From: Streptomyces sp. DI166
GTDB lineage: Bacteria; Actinomycetota; Actinomycetes; Streptomycetales; Streptomycetaceae
Assembly (NCBI RefSeq): GCF_900091315.1
Contig: NZ_FLSP01000065.1
Span: 1 to 50,630, forward strand
Length of the DNA stretch: 50,630 bases
Reading direction: 5' to 3'
Positions 30,344 to 38,664 of this stretch are shown here, piece after piece. Every line of letters begins with the position of its first letter. Position 1 is the stretch's first letter. A model generated the notes under the pieces. The model was not told the DNA's origin. It saw only the letters and a program-made list of their open reading frames with translations, and made no database searches. The position numbers and the translations under genes were made by a program.

Positions 30344-31090
30344 CTACCCCGCGAGCCGGACGTCGGAACCCTTCACGGTGATGACCACGCCGTCCTTCGC
30401 CGCCTCGACCTTGTCCAGCTCGATGCCCCCGGGAAGGCGGTCGATGGCCTGCTGGAAGTCGGTGATGCTGCGCACCCGGTCCTCGGCGAGCGACAGGCCC
30501 TTGATCGCGGGCAGGGCGTCGGCGTTGACCCGCACCTTGTTGTTCTCGACGGTCACCGTGCTGAGCACCGACAGCGTGCGGTCGACGGGCAGGACGCCGG
30601 CGGCCTTCCCCTGGACCCGTACGGCGACCTTGATCTTGCCGTTGCCGCCGTCGGAGAGGCCGACGACATTGGCCTGCACGCCGGGGACGACCTCGGTGGG
30701 CTCCGACTTGGTGGCCTTGAGCAGCTCGTCGTAGGAGATCGTCGCGGTGCCGGTGGCGGAGGCGGCGGTGGCGGAGCTGTAGTCGCCGGAGAAGTGGACG
30801 CCCTTCATGTTGGCCCGCAGCCCGTCGATACGGATGGTCTTGCCACCGTCGCCCGTGCTGGCCTCGTAGTCGTCGATGCCGACCTCGACGTCGTCCAGTT
30901 CGCCGCTGGCCACCTGGGTGAGGAACGGGAAGCCGTTGATCGACACGTCCGGGGTCGCCGCCAGGTTCTCCGTGGACTTCAGCTTCTCCGCGGCCTCGTC
31001 CTCGGCGAAGCCGACGGCGAGACGGTCGGCGAGTACGAACAGGCCACCGAGGACGACGACGATGATCAGCGTTATTCGCAGTGCGCGCAT
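30344..31090 (-). CDS. DUF2993 (LmeA-like) envelope protein
   Basis: 248 residues. One N-terminal membrane anchor or signal helix (MRALRITLIIVVVLGGLFVLADRLAV) is followed by the DUF2993 pattern AEDEAAEKLKSTENLAATPDVSINGFPFLTQVASGELDDVEVGIDDYE. Later repeated strands include VQANVVGLSDGGNGKIKVAVRV and the C-terminal GVVITVKGSDVRLAG. The family is a lipid-binding fold; mycobacterial LmeA binds phosphoinositides and aids mannan synthesis in the envelope. The substrate in Streptomyces is unknown. Upstream is a 174-bp space without recognisable features. Confidence 0.88.
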   Translation of the reverse strand: MRALRITLIIVVVLGGLFVLADRLAVGFAEDEAAEKLKSTENLAATPDVSINGFPFLTQVASGELDDVEVGIDDYEASTGDGGKTIRIDGLRANMKGVHFSGDYSSATAASATGTATISYDELLKATKSEPTEVVPGVQANVVGLSDGGNGKIKVAVRVQGKAAGVLPVDRTLSVLSTVTVENNKVRVNADALPAIKGLSLAEDRVRSITDFQQAIDRLPGGIELDKVEAAKDGVVITVKGSDVRLAG

Positions 31091-31264
31091 GTTCCGGAGT
31101 CCCCCACCTAGGCGGTCACGACGACCGAGTGGCCGCCTCCGGGGAGGGTAACCGGGCGGTGTCCGGGGGCCGCGCGATTGTCGATCACTTGTGACAGGGG
31201 GGGCGGGTCGAGAGGCGACTGTCCGCGCCCCCTTCCAGCTCTTCCACCGGTCCCGATCCACAGG

Positions 31265-31681
31265 TCAGACGGCAATCAGGTCACACCACACGTACTTGCC
31301 GGGGCGGCCGTCACGCGACAGTGGCTGCCACCCCCACACATCGGCACAGGCCCGCACCAGGGCCAGCCCTCTCCCCTCTTCCTCCACCCCGCCCAGCCGC
31401 TCCCACTTCTCCGGCGGGTCCGGAGGCGCGGGGTCGGCGTCCCACGCCCCGATCCGCAGCACCCCGGCCGACCACCGGACACGCAGAGCGGCGGGTCCCG
31501 CCGTATGCCGTACGGAGTTGGAGACCAGCTCCGCCCCGACCAACTCGGCGGAGTCCACCAGCCGGATCAGGCCATGGACGGTCAGGATCAGGCGCAGGGT
31601 ACGGCGACATACGGGAACGGCTCGGGGGTCGTGGGGGATGTGGAGGGTGTACTCCCAGGGTTCGGGCTCGTTTTCCGGCAT
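31265..31681 (-). CDS. HATPase-type ATP-binding protein (anti-sigma-like)
   Basis: 138 residues of the RsbW/SpoIIAB-like histidine-kinase-type ATPase fold. LVGAELVSNSVRHTAGPAALRVRW contains the N-box (E-L-V-S-N-S-V-R-H), IGAWDADPAPP is the D-x-x-x-x-P (G1-type) box, and GRGLALVRACADVWGW is the G-x-G-L box. Streptomycetes have many such small kinases next to WhiJ-like regulators and DUF397 proteins, which is the case here (31920, 32776). It is divergent from the regulator, with a shared palindrome. Confidence 0.88.
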   Translation of the reverse strand: MPENEPEPWEYTLHIPHDPRAVPVCRRTLRLILTVHGLIRLVDSAELVGAELVSNSVRHTAGPAALRVRWSAGVLRIGAWDADPAPPDPPEKWERLGGVEEEGRGLALVRACADVWGWQPLSRDGRPGKYVWCDLIAV

Positions 31682-31831
31682 GGGTGAACTCCTGTTGGGC
31701 GTAGGAGAGTTGGCTGGTGCTGCGAGGTGCGCGGGACGGTGTCATTGCCGCAGCCGCCACGGCAGGACGGAGCGGTGCGCTTCCGGACTCCGGCATCTCG
31801 CAGAGTGCTCGTCGCGTCACCGACCGTAGGT

Positions 31832-31843
31832 CCTAAATTTAGG
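31832..31843. promoter_or_regulatory. perfect AT-rich palindrome between divergent WhiJ-like genes
   Basis: CCTAAATTTAGG, perfect over 12 bp and strikingly A/T-rich for this genome, lies in the 238-bp space between the ATPase (31681) and the regulator (31920). It is the probable binding site of the WhiJ-like protein. Confidence 0.6.
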
Positions 31844-31919
31844 CTCACGCAAGCCGTTGTCGTAATCTTGCGCCCGAACGAGTCGCTGCCTCCCGGTCGT
31901 TGGAGGCAAGGAGGAAGAG

Positions 31920-32771
31920 ATGACGCGTCGGCGCCGTCCCACCGCACGCCAGGTCCGTCTGGGCGCTGAGCTGCGCAAACTACGCGAGGCCGCAGGACTC
32001 AAGGCGCGGGAGGCCGCGGCGCTGCTGGGGGCCGATTCCGTCCAGATGAGCCAGATCGAGTCCGGCATCGCTGGGGTGAGCGAGGCCCGTGTACGGCGTC
32101 TCGCCGCCCACTATTCCTGCGCGGACAGGGAGTTGGTCGACGCCCTGGTCGCGATGGCCACGGAGCGGGCGCGCGGCTGGTGGGAGTCGTACCGGGATGA
32201 TCTGCCAACGGCGTTTCTCGACCTGCCCGAGCTTGAACACCACGCCCGATACCGATGGGACGCCGATTTCCTGCACGTCCCTGGCCTTCTGCAGACCGAG
32301 GACTACGCTCGGGCGCTCTTCGCCTTCGTCAACCCGGAGTTCCCGGAGAGCGACGTGGAGCGCTGGGTGGAACACCGGATGAAGCGCAGGATCATCATCG
32401 AGCGGCCCGACCCAGTCCCCTACGAAGCGTTGATCCACGAGGCCGCCCTGCGTATCAGGGTCGGCACGCGAGCCGACGCACGGGCGCAACTCGCCCGCAT
32501 CGTCGAACTCTCCGAGGCCGATCACGTCACGGTCCGGGTCCTCCCGTTCGAACTGGACGGCTTCGGCGGGGCCGGGAGTGCCATGGTCTACGCGGGCGGC
32601 CCAGTCCCCGCGCTGGACACCATGGTCCGCGACAGCCCCAACGGGCCGGTCTTCATCGATGCCGCAGCGCAACTCGCCCGCTATCGAGCGCTCTTCCGTA
32701 GGGTGGAGGCGATGTCACTCGAACCCGCTCGTTCGCGTGACTTCATCCACCAGCTGACGAAGGAGCTGTGA
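31920..32771 (+). CDS. WhiJ-like XRE regulator with DUF5753
   Basis: 283 residues. The N-terminal helix-turn-helix is RQVRLGAELRKLREAAGLKAREAAALLGADSVQMSQIESGIAGVSEARVRRLAAHY. The C-terminal domain shows the DUF5753 landmarks: WWESYRDDLPTAFLDLPELE, FLHVPGLLQTEDYARALF, R-x2-RQxx-like MKRRIIIERPDP, EALIHEAALRIRVGTR, VTVRVLPFELDGFGGAGSAMVY. The ATG at 31920 follows GGAGGAAGAG. Partners of such regulators are DUF397 proteins, encoded 4 bp downstream here. These pairs affect development or act as toxin-antitoxin-like units; which applies here is unknown. Confidence 0.9.
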   Translation: MTRRRRPTARQVRLGAELRKLREAAGLKAREAAALLGADSVQMSQIESGIAGVSEARVRRLAAHYSCADRELVDALVAMATERARGWWESYRDDLPTAFLDLPELEHHARYRWDADFLHVPGLLQTEDYARALFAFVNPEFPESDVERWVEHRMKRRIIIERPDPVPYEALIHEAALRIRVGTRADARAQLARIVELSEADHVTVRVLPFELDGFGGAGSAMVYAGGPVPALDTMVRDSPNGPVFIDAAAQLARYRALFRRVEAMSLEPARSRDFIHQLTKEL

Positions 32772-32775
32772 GGAC

Positions 32776-32979
32776 GTGCTCACCCCCGACACCTGGACGA
32801 AGTCGTCCTTCTCCGGCGGCGGCCAGGGCGATGCCTGCGTAGAGCTGGCGCGCCTCGGGACAAGGGTCGCCATACGCGACTCCAAGGACCGCGCCCGCGC
32901 CCCCCTCTCCCTCCCCGCCGACGTCTTCACCGCGTTCATCTCAGGTCTCAAGACCGACGCCCGAGAGCCCCGCGCCTGA
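32776..32979 (+). CDS. DUF397 domain protein
   Basis: 67 residues, the whole length being one DUF397 domain: TWTKSSFSGGGQGDACVELAR, then VAIRDSKD, then the LSLPADVFTAFISGLK tail. It is the standard partner of the WhiJ-like regulator, 4 bp after its stop and very likely translated from the same mRNA. In other loci such proteins bind and modulate the HTH partner. Convergent with the membrane gene at 32994. Confidence 0.92.
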   Translation: MLTPDTWTKSSFSGGGQGDACVELARLGTRVAIRDSKDRARAPLSLPADVFTAFISGLKTDAREPRA

Positions 32980-32993
32980 CCCTGCGGGGGCTG

Positions 32994-34028
32994 TTAACCC
33001 AGCCCCCGGCCCAGCACGTACACCAGGGGTGCCGCCGCTGCCAGGGGCAGGGCCACGCCCGCTGTGAAGTGGACGAACCTGGACGGGTAGTCGTAGCTCG
33101 CGACCCGGTGGCCGATCAGGGCGCAGGCCGCTGCCGCGGCGCCCAGCAGGGCGCCCTCCGTGCCCGCGTCCGTCATCCCGCCCACCGCGATGCCCGCGCC
33201 CGCCCCGGCGAGCAGGGAGACCACCACCGACGCCGGGGTCGGCAGGGGAAGGGCCCGGGCGAGGACGGCCACCGCCACGGCCACCGCGCCCACGGTCACC
33301 GCGTCCGGCTTGGCCGCCAGATAGCCCGCCGCCACGATCGCCAGCGCCGCCGACACGACCGTCGCCATCAGGCCGTACATACGCTCGTCCGGGTCGGCGT
33401 GGGAGCGGAGCTGGAGGACCAGGACGAGGAGGACCCAGACGCCGAGGGTGCCGAGGATCGCCGCGGGGGTCCGGTCGGCGGCGAGCAGGGCGACGTCCGC
33501 CGTGAGCGCGCCCGCGAAGGCGAGCGCGATGCCCTGGCGGGCGGGCCACATGCCGTTCAGCCGGAACCAGCCGGCCGCGGTGACACCCTGGAGGATCACC
33601 AGCGGGGCGAGCAGCGCCCAGGTGCCGACCGCCGCCGTGCCCGCCAGCAGCAGGCCGAGCAGCGCCGTCAGCGCCGCCGGCTGCATACCGGGCTCGATGA
33701 TCGGGGAGCGGCCCTCGGCGCGGGCCCGCTGTGCGTCGGTGACGCGGGTGTTGCCGCCGAGCGTGGGCGGTCCGTAGTCCGACGCGTCGGGCGCGGCCGG
33801 AGCCGGGGCGGGTACCGGTGGCACCGCCTGCGGCTCGTACCCCTCGTACCCCTGCTGCGGCAGGTACGCCGTCTCCGCCGCCGACACCGGTGCCTGGACC
33901 TGGGTCTCCCAGGTCTGCCCCGCCCACTGCTGGGTGTACTGCGGGTCCTCGTAACCCTGCTGCTGCCACCCCTGCTGCGGTTGCTGCCCGTAGGGGTCGT
34001 AGCCGCCCTGATACGGCTGGTTGGTCAT
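32994..34028 (-). CDS. polytopic membrane protein with Gln/Tyr-rich N-terminus
   Basis: 344 residues from the ATG at 34028, which has GGAGG at six bases. The first roughly 110 residues are soluble and low complexity (PYGQQPQQGWQQQGYED and similar), ending in GNTRVTDAQRARAEGRSPIIEPG. About nine hydrophobic helices follow, rich in Ala, Val and Leu, among them LTALLGLLLAGTAAVGTWALL and LGVWVLLVLVLQL. No catalytic motif is visible. The start lies 2 bp from the MoaD-like gene stop, so the two are co-transcribed. Function unknown. Confidence 0.8.
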   Translation of the reverse strand: MTNQPYQGGYDPYGQQPQQGWQQQGYEDPQYTQQWAGQTWETQVQAPVSAAETAYLPQQGYEGYEPQAVPPVPAPAPAAPDASDYGPPTLGGNTRVTDAQRARAEGRSPIIEPGMQPAALTALLGLLLAGTAAVGTWALLAPLVILQGVTAAGWFRLNGMWPARQGIALAFAGALTADVALLAADRTPAAILGTLGVWVLLVLVLQLRSHADPDERMYGLMATVVSAALAIVAAGYLAAKPDAVTVGAVAVAVAVLARALPLPTPASVVVSLLAGAGAGIAVGGMTDAGTEGALLGAAAAACALIGHRVASYDYPSRFVHFTAGVALPLAAAAPLVYVLGRGLG

Positions 34029-34030
34029 CG

Positions 34031-34285
34031 TCACCCTCCTGCGAACGGCGGGAGCACCTCGACCGTGCCGCCGTCGGCCAGCCGTACCGTCTCATGCCCG
34101 CGGGTGCCCACGGGGTCACCGTCGATGAGGAAGGAGCATCGCTGCAGGACGCGCACCAGTTCCCCGGGGTGTCGCTCGCGCACCGCGGTGAGCGCGTCGG
34201 CGAGCGTGGCCGCGTCGTACGCCTCCTCGGCGACCCCGGCCGCGGCCTTCGCGGCGGCCCAGTAGCGCACCGTGACCTTTGCCAT
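34031..34285 (-). CDS. MoaD/ThiS family sulfur-carrier protein
   Basis: 84 residues with a ubiquitin-like fold ending in Gly-Gly (EVLPPFAGG), the tail that is thiocarboxylated for sulfur delivery. VTVRYWAAAKAAAGVAEEAYDAATLADALTAV is the usual MoaD beginning. MoaD feeds molybdopterin synthase and ThiS feeds thiazole synthesis. No moaE, moeB or thi gene is adjacent, so the pathway stays open. Confidence 0.88.
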   Translation of the reverse strand: MAKVTVRYWAAAKAAAGVAEEAYDAATLADALTAVRERHPGELVRVLQRCSFLIDGDPVGTRGHETVRLADGGTVEVLPPFAGG

Positions 34286-34339
34286 CCCGTCCCTCAGTCC
34301 TTCGACTCTCAGCCGCTGCGGGCTGTCGACAGGGCCAGG

Positions 34340-35203
34340 CTAGCCCGCCCGGCGGACAGCCCAGCTACCGATACGGGCCAGGAGCTCCTCACCGGCCGCG
34401 TTCTCGGCGTGGCCCATGCCCGGCTCCAGCCAGAGTTCGCCGTGCTCGCCCGCGGCCTCGGCGAGCATCCGGGGGTGGTCGAGCGGGAAGTAGCCGTCCC
34501 GGTCGCCGTGGACGATCAGCAGCGGGGTGGGGGCGATGAGCGGCACCGACTCCACCGGGGAGAGCGGGACCGGGTCCCAGTCGCGGTGGTGGATGCGGGT
34601 CCTGAGGCCGTACCGGCTCAGCAGGCGGCCCCCGCGCCGGGTTACCAGCCAGTGGACGCGGCGCATAGGTGCCGTGCCCCGGTAGTACCAACGGGCGGGG
34701 GCACTGACCGAAACCACCGCGTCCGTACGCGCCTCCGTGCGCCCCTCGTGCCGCGGCCCGTACAGCGCCGCGTGCCGCAGCACCACGGAGCCGCCCATGG
34801 AGAAACCGACGGTCACCACGCGCGCGTGCCCGAGCCCCCGCGCCCACTCCACGGCGGCCGCCAGATCGAGTACCTCTTTGTCGCCCACGGTGGACCGTCC
34901 GCCGGAGCGTCCGTGGCCGCGGAAGGAGAACGTGACCACGCCCCCGTACTGCGCGAACGCCCTCGCCACCCGCCGCACATACGGCCGGTCCACATCGCCG
35001 GTGAATCCGTGGGCGATCACGAACACAAGGTCACGCGAAGGTGCACTTTCGGTTTTGTATACGACCGCACTCGGGTCGTATACGGAATCGATCGACACCC
35101 CGTCTTTAGTGCGCAGAAACGTCCGTATAGCGGCCTGTCTGCTCGTCTCAGAATTCGGAACGGGCGTCGAACGCGCCACATGACCTGCCCGACCAGTGCT
35201 CAT
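34340..35203 (-). CDS. alpha/beta hydrolase
   Basis: 287 residues. Nucleophile elbow GFSMGG in VVTVGFSMGGSVVLRHAAL; the oxyanion-region motif HGFTGD follows VFVIA; the general acid lies in LLIVHGDRDGYFPLDH; and the catalytic His is in GMGHAENAAGE. FSFRGHGRSGG is typical of serine-type esterases and lysophospholipases. It is probably cytoplasmic because no signal peptide is visible. The first codons contain a perfect GTATACGACC inverted repeat. It is divergent from glnR across 173 bp. Confidence 0.87.
   Translation of the reverse strand: MSTGRAGHVARSTPVPNSETSRQAAIRTFLRTKDGVSIDSVYDPSAVVYKTESAPSRDLVFVIAHGFTGDVDRPYVRRVARAFAQYGGVVTFSFRGHGRSGGRSTVGDKEVLDLAAAVEWARGLGHARVVTVGFSMGGSVVLRHAALYGPRHEGRTEARTDAVVSVSAPARWYYRGTAPMRRVHWLVTRRGGRLLSRYGLRTRIHHRDWDPVPLSPVESVPLIAPTPLLIVHGDRDGYFPLDHPRMLAEAAGEHGELWLEPGMGHAENAAGEELLARIGSWAVRRAG
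35057..35083. repeat. GTATACGACC inverted repeat, with a third copy before glnR
   Basis: GTATACGACC-N7-GGTCGTATAC, perfect 10-bp arms, lies inside the hydrolase coding region (it encodes VYD and VVY). GTATACGAC recurs at 35275-35283, about 95 bp before the glnR ATG. It may be an operator cluster for the divergent pair or a chance coding palindrome. Confidence 0.5.
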
Positions 35204-35376
35204 GTGGGCTATTCTGCTGGGCAGAGGACTCGGGCAGCGTAGCCCCCGGGTCCTTTTGTGCTTTCGGAAGCGTTGTATACGACGCGGGAAACCGCAGGTG
35301 TACGGGCCCCGGGATCGCAGAGCAAATCCGCTGTGCTTGCAAACGTCCTCGCAGGGACCGAGGAGGAACCAGACGT

Positions 35377-36156
35377 ATGAGTTCTCTGCTGCTCCTGACC
35401 AATGCCCTCCAGCCGTCGACGGAGGTGCTCCCGGCCCTCGGCCTGCTCCTGCACAACGTGCGGGTCGCCCCCGCCGAAGGCCCCGCACTCGTCGACACCC
35501 CCGGCGCCGACGTCATCCTCATCGACGGCCGCCGCGACCTGCCCCAGGTGCGCAGCCTGTGTCAGCTGCTGCGCTCCACCGGGCCCGGCTGTCCGCTCAT
35601 CCTGGTCGTCACCGAGGGCGGCCTCGCCGCCGTCACCGCCGACTGGGGCATCGACGACGTCCTGCTCGACACCGCCGGTCCCGCGGAGGTGGAGGCCCGG
35701 CTGCGGCTGGCCATGGGCAGGCAGCAGATCGTCAACGACGACTCCCCCATGGAGATCCGCAACGGCGACCTCTCCGTGGACGAGGCCACCTACAGCGCCA
35801 AGCTCAAGGGCCGGGTCCTGGACCTGACCTTCAAGGAGTTCGAGCTCCTGAAGTACCTCGCCCAGCACCCCGGCCGGGTCTTCACCCGCGCCCAGTTGCT
35901 CCAGGAGGTCTGGGGCTACGACTACTTCGGCGGCACCCGAACGGTCGATGTGCACGTACGGCGGCTGCGCGCCAAGCTCGGCCCCGAGCACGAGTCCTTG
36001 ATCGGAACCGTCCGGAACGTGGGTTATCGATTCGTTACGCCGGAAAAGCCCGAGCGTCCCGCCGAGGAGGCCCGCACCGGCTCCGCCCGGTCAAAGGCGG
36101 CGGATACGGACGAGACGGCGGTCCTGGACGGCGTGGAGGTCAGCGCGGATGCGTAA
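35377..36156 (+). CDS. glnR: GlnR, global nitrogen response regulator
   Basis: 259 residues. The N-terminal atypical receiver (MSSLLLLTNALQPSTEVLPAL ... Asp50 in GADVILIDGRRDLPQVRSLCQLLR) is the orphan type that works without a partner kinase. The C-terminal OmpR-type winged helix is LKGRVLDLTFKEFELLKYLAQHPGRVFTRAQLLQEVWGYDYFGGTRTVDVHVRRLRAKLGPEHESLIGTVRNVGYRFV. The sequence closely resembles the S. coelicolor GlnR I recall. It activates ammonium assimilation genes (glnA, amtB, glnK, glnII). GAGGAGGA precedes the start by eight bases. The tail after the domain is variable. Confidence 0.95.
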   Translation: MSSLLLLTNALQPSTEVLPALGLLLHNVRVAPAEGPALVDTPGADVILIDGRRDLPQVRSLCQLLRSTGPGCPLILVVTEGGLAAVTADWGIDDVLLDTAGPAEVEARLRLAMGRQQIVNDDSPMEIRNGDLSVDEATYSAKLKGRVLDLTFKEFELLKYLAQHPGRVFTRAQLLQEVWGYDYFGGTRTVDVHVRRLRAKLGPEHESLIGTVRNVGYRFVTPEKPERPAEEARTGSARSKAADTDETAVLDGVEVSADA

Positions 36157-36228
36157 CGCGCTCCCACAGCGCTCGGGCGGGGAGTGTGCGGGCGCCCGCA
36201 CGCCCTGCCCAGAGCGGGTATATCCGCG

Positions 36229-36234
36229 TAGACT
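36229..36234 (+). promoter_or_regulatory. -10 element of the leaderless LacI gene
   Basis: TAGACT, six bases before the GTG at 36241. The matching -35 element (TGCCCA at 17 bp) is weak. Confidence 0.4.
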
Positions 36235-36240
36235 CCGCGC

Positions 36241-37263
36241 GTGGCCAAGGTAACCAGGGATGATGTGGCGCGGCTGGCAGGGACCTCCACTGCCGTCGTC
36301 AGCTACGTCATCAACAACGGACCCCGGCCGGTCGCACCGGCCACGCGCGAGCGCGTCCTCGCCGCGATCAAGGAGCTGGGGTACCGGCCGGACCGTGTCG
36401 CGCAGGCCATGGCCTCGCGCCGCACGGACCTCATAGGCCTGATCATCCCGGACGCCCGCCAGCCCTTCTTCGGCGAGATGGCGCACGCGGTCGAACAGGC
36501 CGCCTCCGAGCGCGGGAAGATGGTCCTGGTCGGCAACACCGACTACGTCGGCGAACGCGAGGTCCACTACCTGCGCGCCTTCCTCGGCATGCGGGTCTCC
36601 GGTCTGATCCTGGTCAGCCACGCGCTGAACGACCTGGCCGCGGCGGAGATCGACGCCTGGGACGCCCGCGTGGTGCTGCTGCACGAACGCCCCGAGGCGA
36701 TCGACGACGTCGCCGTCGTCACCGACGACCTCGGCGGCGCCCAGCTCGCCGTGCGCCATCTGCTGGAGCACGGCTACGAGTACGTGGCCTGTATGGGCGG
36801 TACGGCCGAGACGCCGTCCGTCGGCGACCCGGTCTCCGACCACGTCGAGGGCTGGAAGCGCGCCATGGAGGAGGCCGGTGTCGACACCGAGGGACGGCTG
36901 TTCGAGGCGCCCTACAACCGGTACGACGCCTACCGCATAGCGCTGGACCTCCTCGCCGGGCCCAAGAAGCCCCCGGCCATCTTCTGCTCCACCGACGACC
37001 AGGCGCTGGGCGTGCTGCGCGCGGCCCGCGAACTGCGTATCGACGTGCCGGGCGAGCTGGCGGTCGCCGGGTTCGACGACATCAAGGAAGCGGACCTGGC
37101 CGATCCGCCGCTGACCACGGTCGCCAGCGACCGCTCCGCGATGGCGCGGGCCGCGGTGGACCTGGTCCTGGACGACGGCCTGCGCGTGGCGGGCTCGCGC
37201 CGGGAGCGGCTGAAGGTGTTCCCGTCGCGGTTGGTCGTACGGCAGTCCTGCGGCTGCGCGTAG
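36241..37263 (+). CDS. LacI family transcriptional regulator
   Basis: 340 residues. The N-terminal HTH is MAKVTRDDVARLAGTSTAVVSYVINNGPRPVAPATRERVLAAIKELGYRPDRVAQAMASRRT, with the hinge-helix pattern. The periplasmic-binding-like core holds LIGLIIPDARQPFFGEMAHAVEQAA, PPAIFCSTDDQALGVLRAARELRIDVPGELAVAGFDDIK and LTTVASDRSAMARAAVDLVL. The effector is probably a sugar but is not predictable. The GTG has no ribosome site, and TAGACT lies six bases before it, so the mRNA is probably leaderless. It follows glnR by 84 bp. Confidence 0.92.
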   Translation: MAKVTRDDVARLAGTSTAVVSYVINNGPRPVAPATRERVLAAIKELGYRPDRVAQAMASRRTDLIGLIIPDARQPFFGEMAHAVEQAASERGKMVLVGNTDYVGEREVHYLRAFLGMRVSGLILVSHALNDLAAAEIDAWDARVVLLHERPEAIDDVAVVTDDLGGAQLAVRHLLEHGYEYVACMGGTAETPSVGDPVSDHVEGWKRAMEEAGVDTEGRLFEAPYNRYDAYRIALDLLAGPKKPPAIFCSTDDQALGVLRAARELRIDVPGELAVAGFDDIKEADLADPPLTTVASDRSAMARAAVDLVLDDGLRVAGSRRERLKVFPSRLVVRQSCGCA

Positions 37264-37337
37264 CCGCCGCCCGGCAGTCGGCCGGTTGCCGTCTGGGGCG
37301 GGTCTTTATATCGGGCATACGAGGTTCTGCCGGGCTT

Positions 37338-37363
37338 CTCAGGCGGCACTCAGCAAGCTCTCA
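37338..37363. promoter_or_regulatory. three CTCA direct repeats spaced 11 bp
   Basis: CTCA occurs at 37338, 37349 and 37360, one helical turn apart. The 11-mers are TTCTCAGGCGG, CACTCAGCAAG and CTCTCATGGTC. They end 19 bp before the protease start. Tandem sites on one face of the helix are typical for OmpR-type regulators such as the one at 38665. Confidence 0.55.
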
Positions 37364-37381
37364 TGGTCGGGCGACAGGCTC

Positions 37382-38404
37382 ATGGACATGACCGAGAGCT
37401 TCCGCCGTGAGGGCGACTACGAGCAGAGTTCACCGTCCCAGAACCCGTACCCGCACACCCCGGTGAGCGCCCCCGTGAACCCGGAGTGGCCTCCGCCGCC
37501 GGCCCATGAGCCCACCGTCGGTGTTACCGGCCACGCCATGCCTAGGAAGCGGACCCGGGGCCCCGTCGCCCTGCTGGCCGCCGTCGCGCTCGTCGCCGCG
37601 GCCGTCGGCGGCGGTACCGCCTACGCCGTCCAGGAACTCTCCGGCAGCGACACCGTCGCCTCCTCCACCACGACCAACGTGGTGCCCTCCAGCAAGAAGG
37701 GCGACATCGCGGCCATCGCCGAGGCGGTCAGCCCGAGCATCGTGGAGATCAGCGCCACCTCCAACTCCGGTCAGTCCACCGGCTCCGGCGTGATCATCAC
37801 CAGCGACGGCGAGATCGTCACCAACAACCACGTCATCTCCGGCGCCTCCTCGATCAAGGTGACGACCAGTGACGGCAAGGAGTACACCGCCGAGGTCGTC
37901 GGCACCGACAGCAGCAAGGACCTCGCGCTGATCAAGCTGCAGAACGCCTCCGGGCTGAAGGCGGCGAGCCTCGGCGACTCCGACGCGGTGCAGGTCGGCG
38001 ACACCGTCGTGGCGATCGGCTCGCCCGAGGGCCTGACCGGCACCGTGACCAGCGGCATCGTCTCGGCGCTTGACCGCGATGTCACCGTCTCCACCGGCGA
38101 GGGGCAGCAGCAACAGCAGCCGGACGGCGGCTGGCCGTTCGAGTTCGGCGGCCAGGAGTTCAACGGCGACACCGGCTCGTCCACGACGACGTACAAGGCG
38201 ATCCAGACGGACGCGTCCCTGAACCCGGGCAACTCCGGCGGCGCGCTGATCGACATGAACGGGAACATCATCGGCATCAACTCCGCGATGTACTCCTCCG
38301 CCTCGTCCTCCGCGGACGCCGGCAGCGTGGGCCTCGGGTTCGCCATCCCGATCGACACCGTCAAGTCCGACCTCGCCCAGCTGCGCGCGGGCCAGCAGAA
38401 CTGA
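37382..38404 (+). CDS. trypsin-like S1C membrane protease (HtrA/PepD type)
   Basis: 340 residues from the ATG at 37382. About 60 cytoplasmic residues rich in Pro precede one transmembrane helix (residues 61-82). The protease domain has the full triad: His150 (TNNHVI), Asp180 (SSKDLALIKL) and Ser285 (NPGNSGGAL). It ends after FAIPIDTVKSDL without a PDZ domain, unlike most HtrA proteins. It probably acts on the outer face of the membrane in envelope stress. An OmpR-type two-component system follows 260 bp later, as with mycobacterial pepD and mprAB. Confidence 0.92.
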   Translation: MDMTESFRREGDYEQSSPSQNPYPHTPVSAPVNPEWPPPPAHEPTVGVTGHAMPRKRTRGPVALLAAVALVAAAVGGGTAYAVQELSGSDTVASSTTTNVVPSSKKGDIAAIAEAVSPSIVEISATSNSGQSTGSGVIITSDGEIVTNNHVISGASSIKVTTSDGKEYTAEVVGTDSSKDLALIKLQNASGLKAASLGDSDAVQVGDTVVAIGSPEGLTGTVTSGIVSALDRDVTVSTGEGQQQQQPDGGWPFEFGGQEFNGDTGSSTTTYKAIQTDASLNPGNSGGALIDMNGNIIGINSAMYSSASSSADAGSVGLGFAIPIDTVKSDLAQLRAGQQN

Positions 38405-38414
38405 GGGGTACGAC

Positions 38415-38618
38415 ATGATCACGCAGGTCTCCCGCACGGCGAGCGACACCGACCCGGCGAGCTTCGCGGCGGCGCTGGAGGTGGCGTACGAGCTGCACCG
38501 GCCGACCGCGGGCCGGGCGCCGGAGCTGGCCACCGGCCGTACGACGGCACACCGCCGCGGCCGTGGCCGTAGCACGCGCACCGCGCGCACCGCGCCCGCG
38601 GCCGACGTGCGACGCTGA
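38415..38618 (+). CDS. small hypothetical protein
   Basis: 67 residues. The ATG has GAGGGG six bases upstream. The first half (MITQVSRTASDTDPASFAAALEVAYELHRP) looks like coding sequence, and the second is a basic low-complexity run of Arg/Thr/Ala. It fits between the protease and the response regulator on the same strand. No family recognised; it could be spurious. Confidence 0.45.
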   Translation: MITQVSRTASDTDPASFAAALEVAYELHRPTAGRAPELATGRTTAHRRGRGRSTRTARTAPAADVRR

Positions 38619-38664
38619 AGTCGTTGCCGAACCGACCCTTCCGCACCCGAGGAACCCGAAGCCC

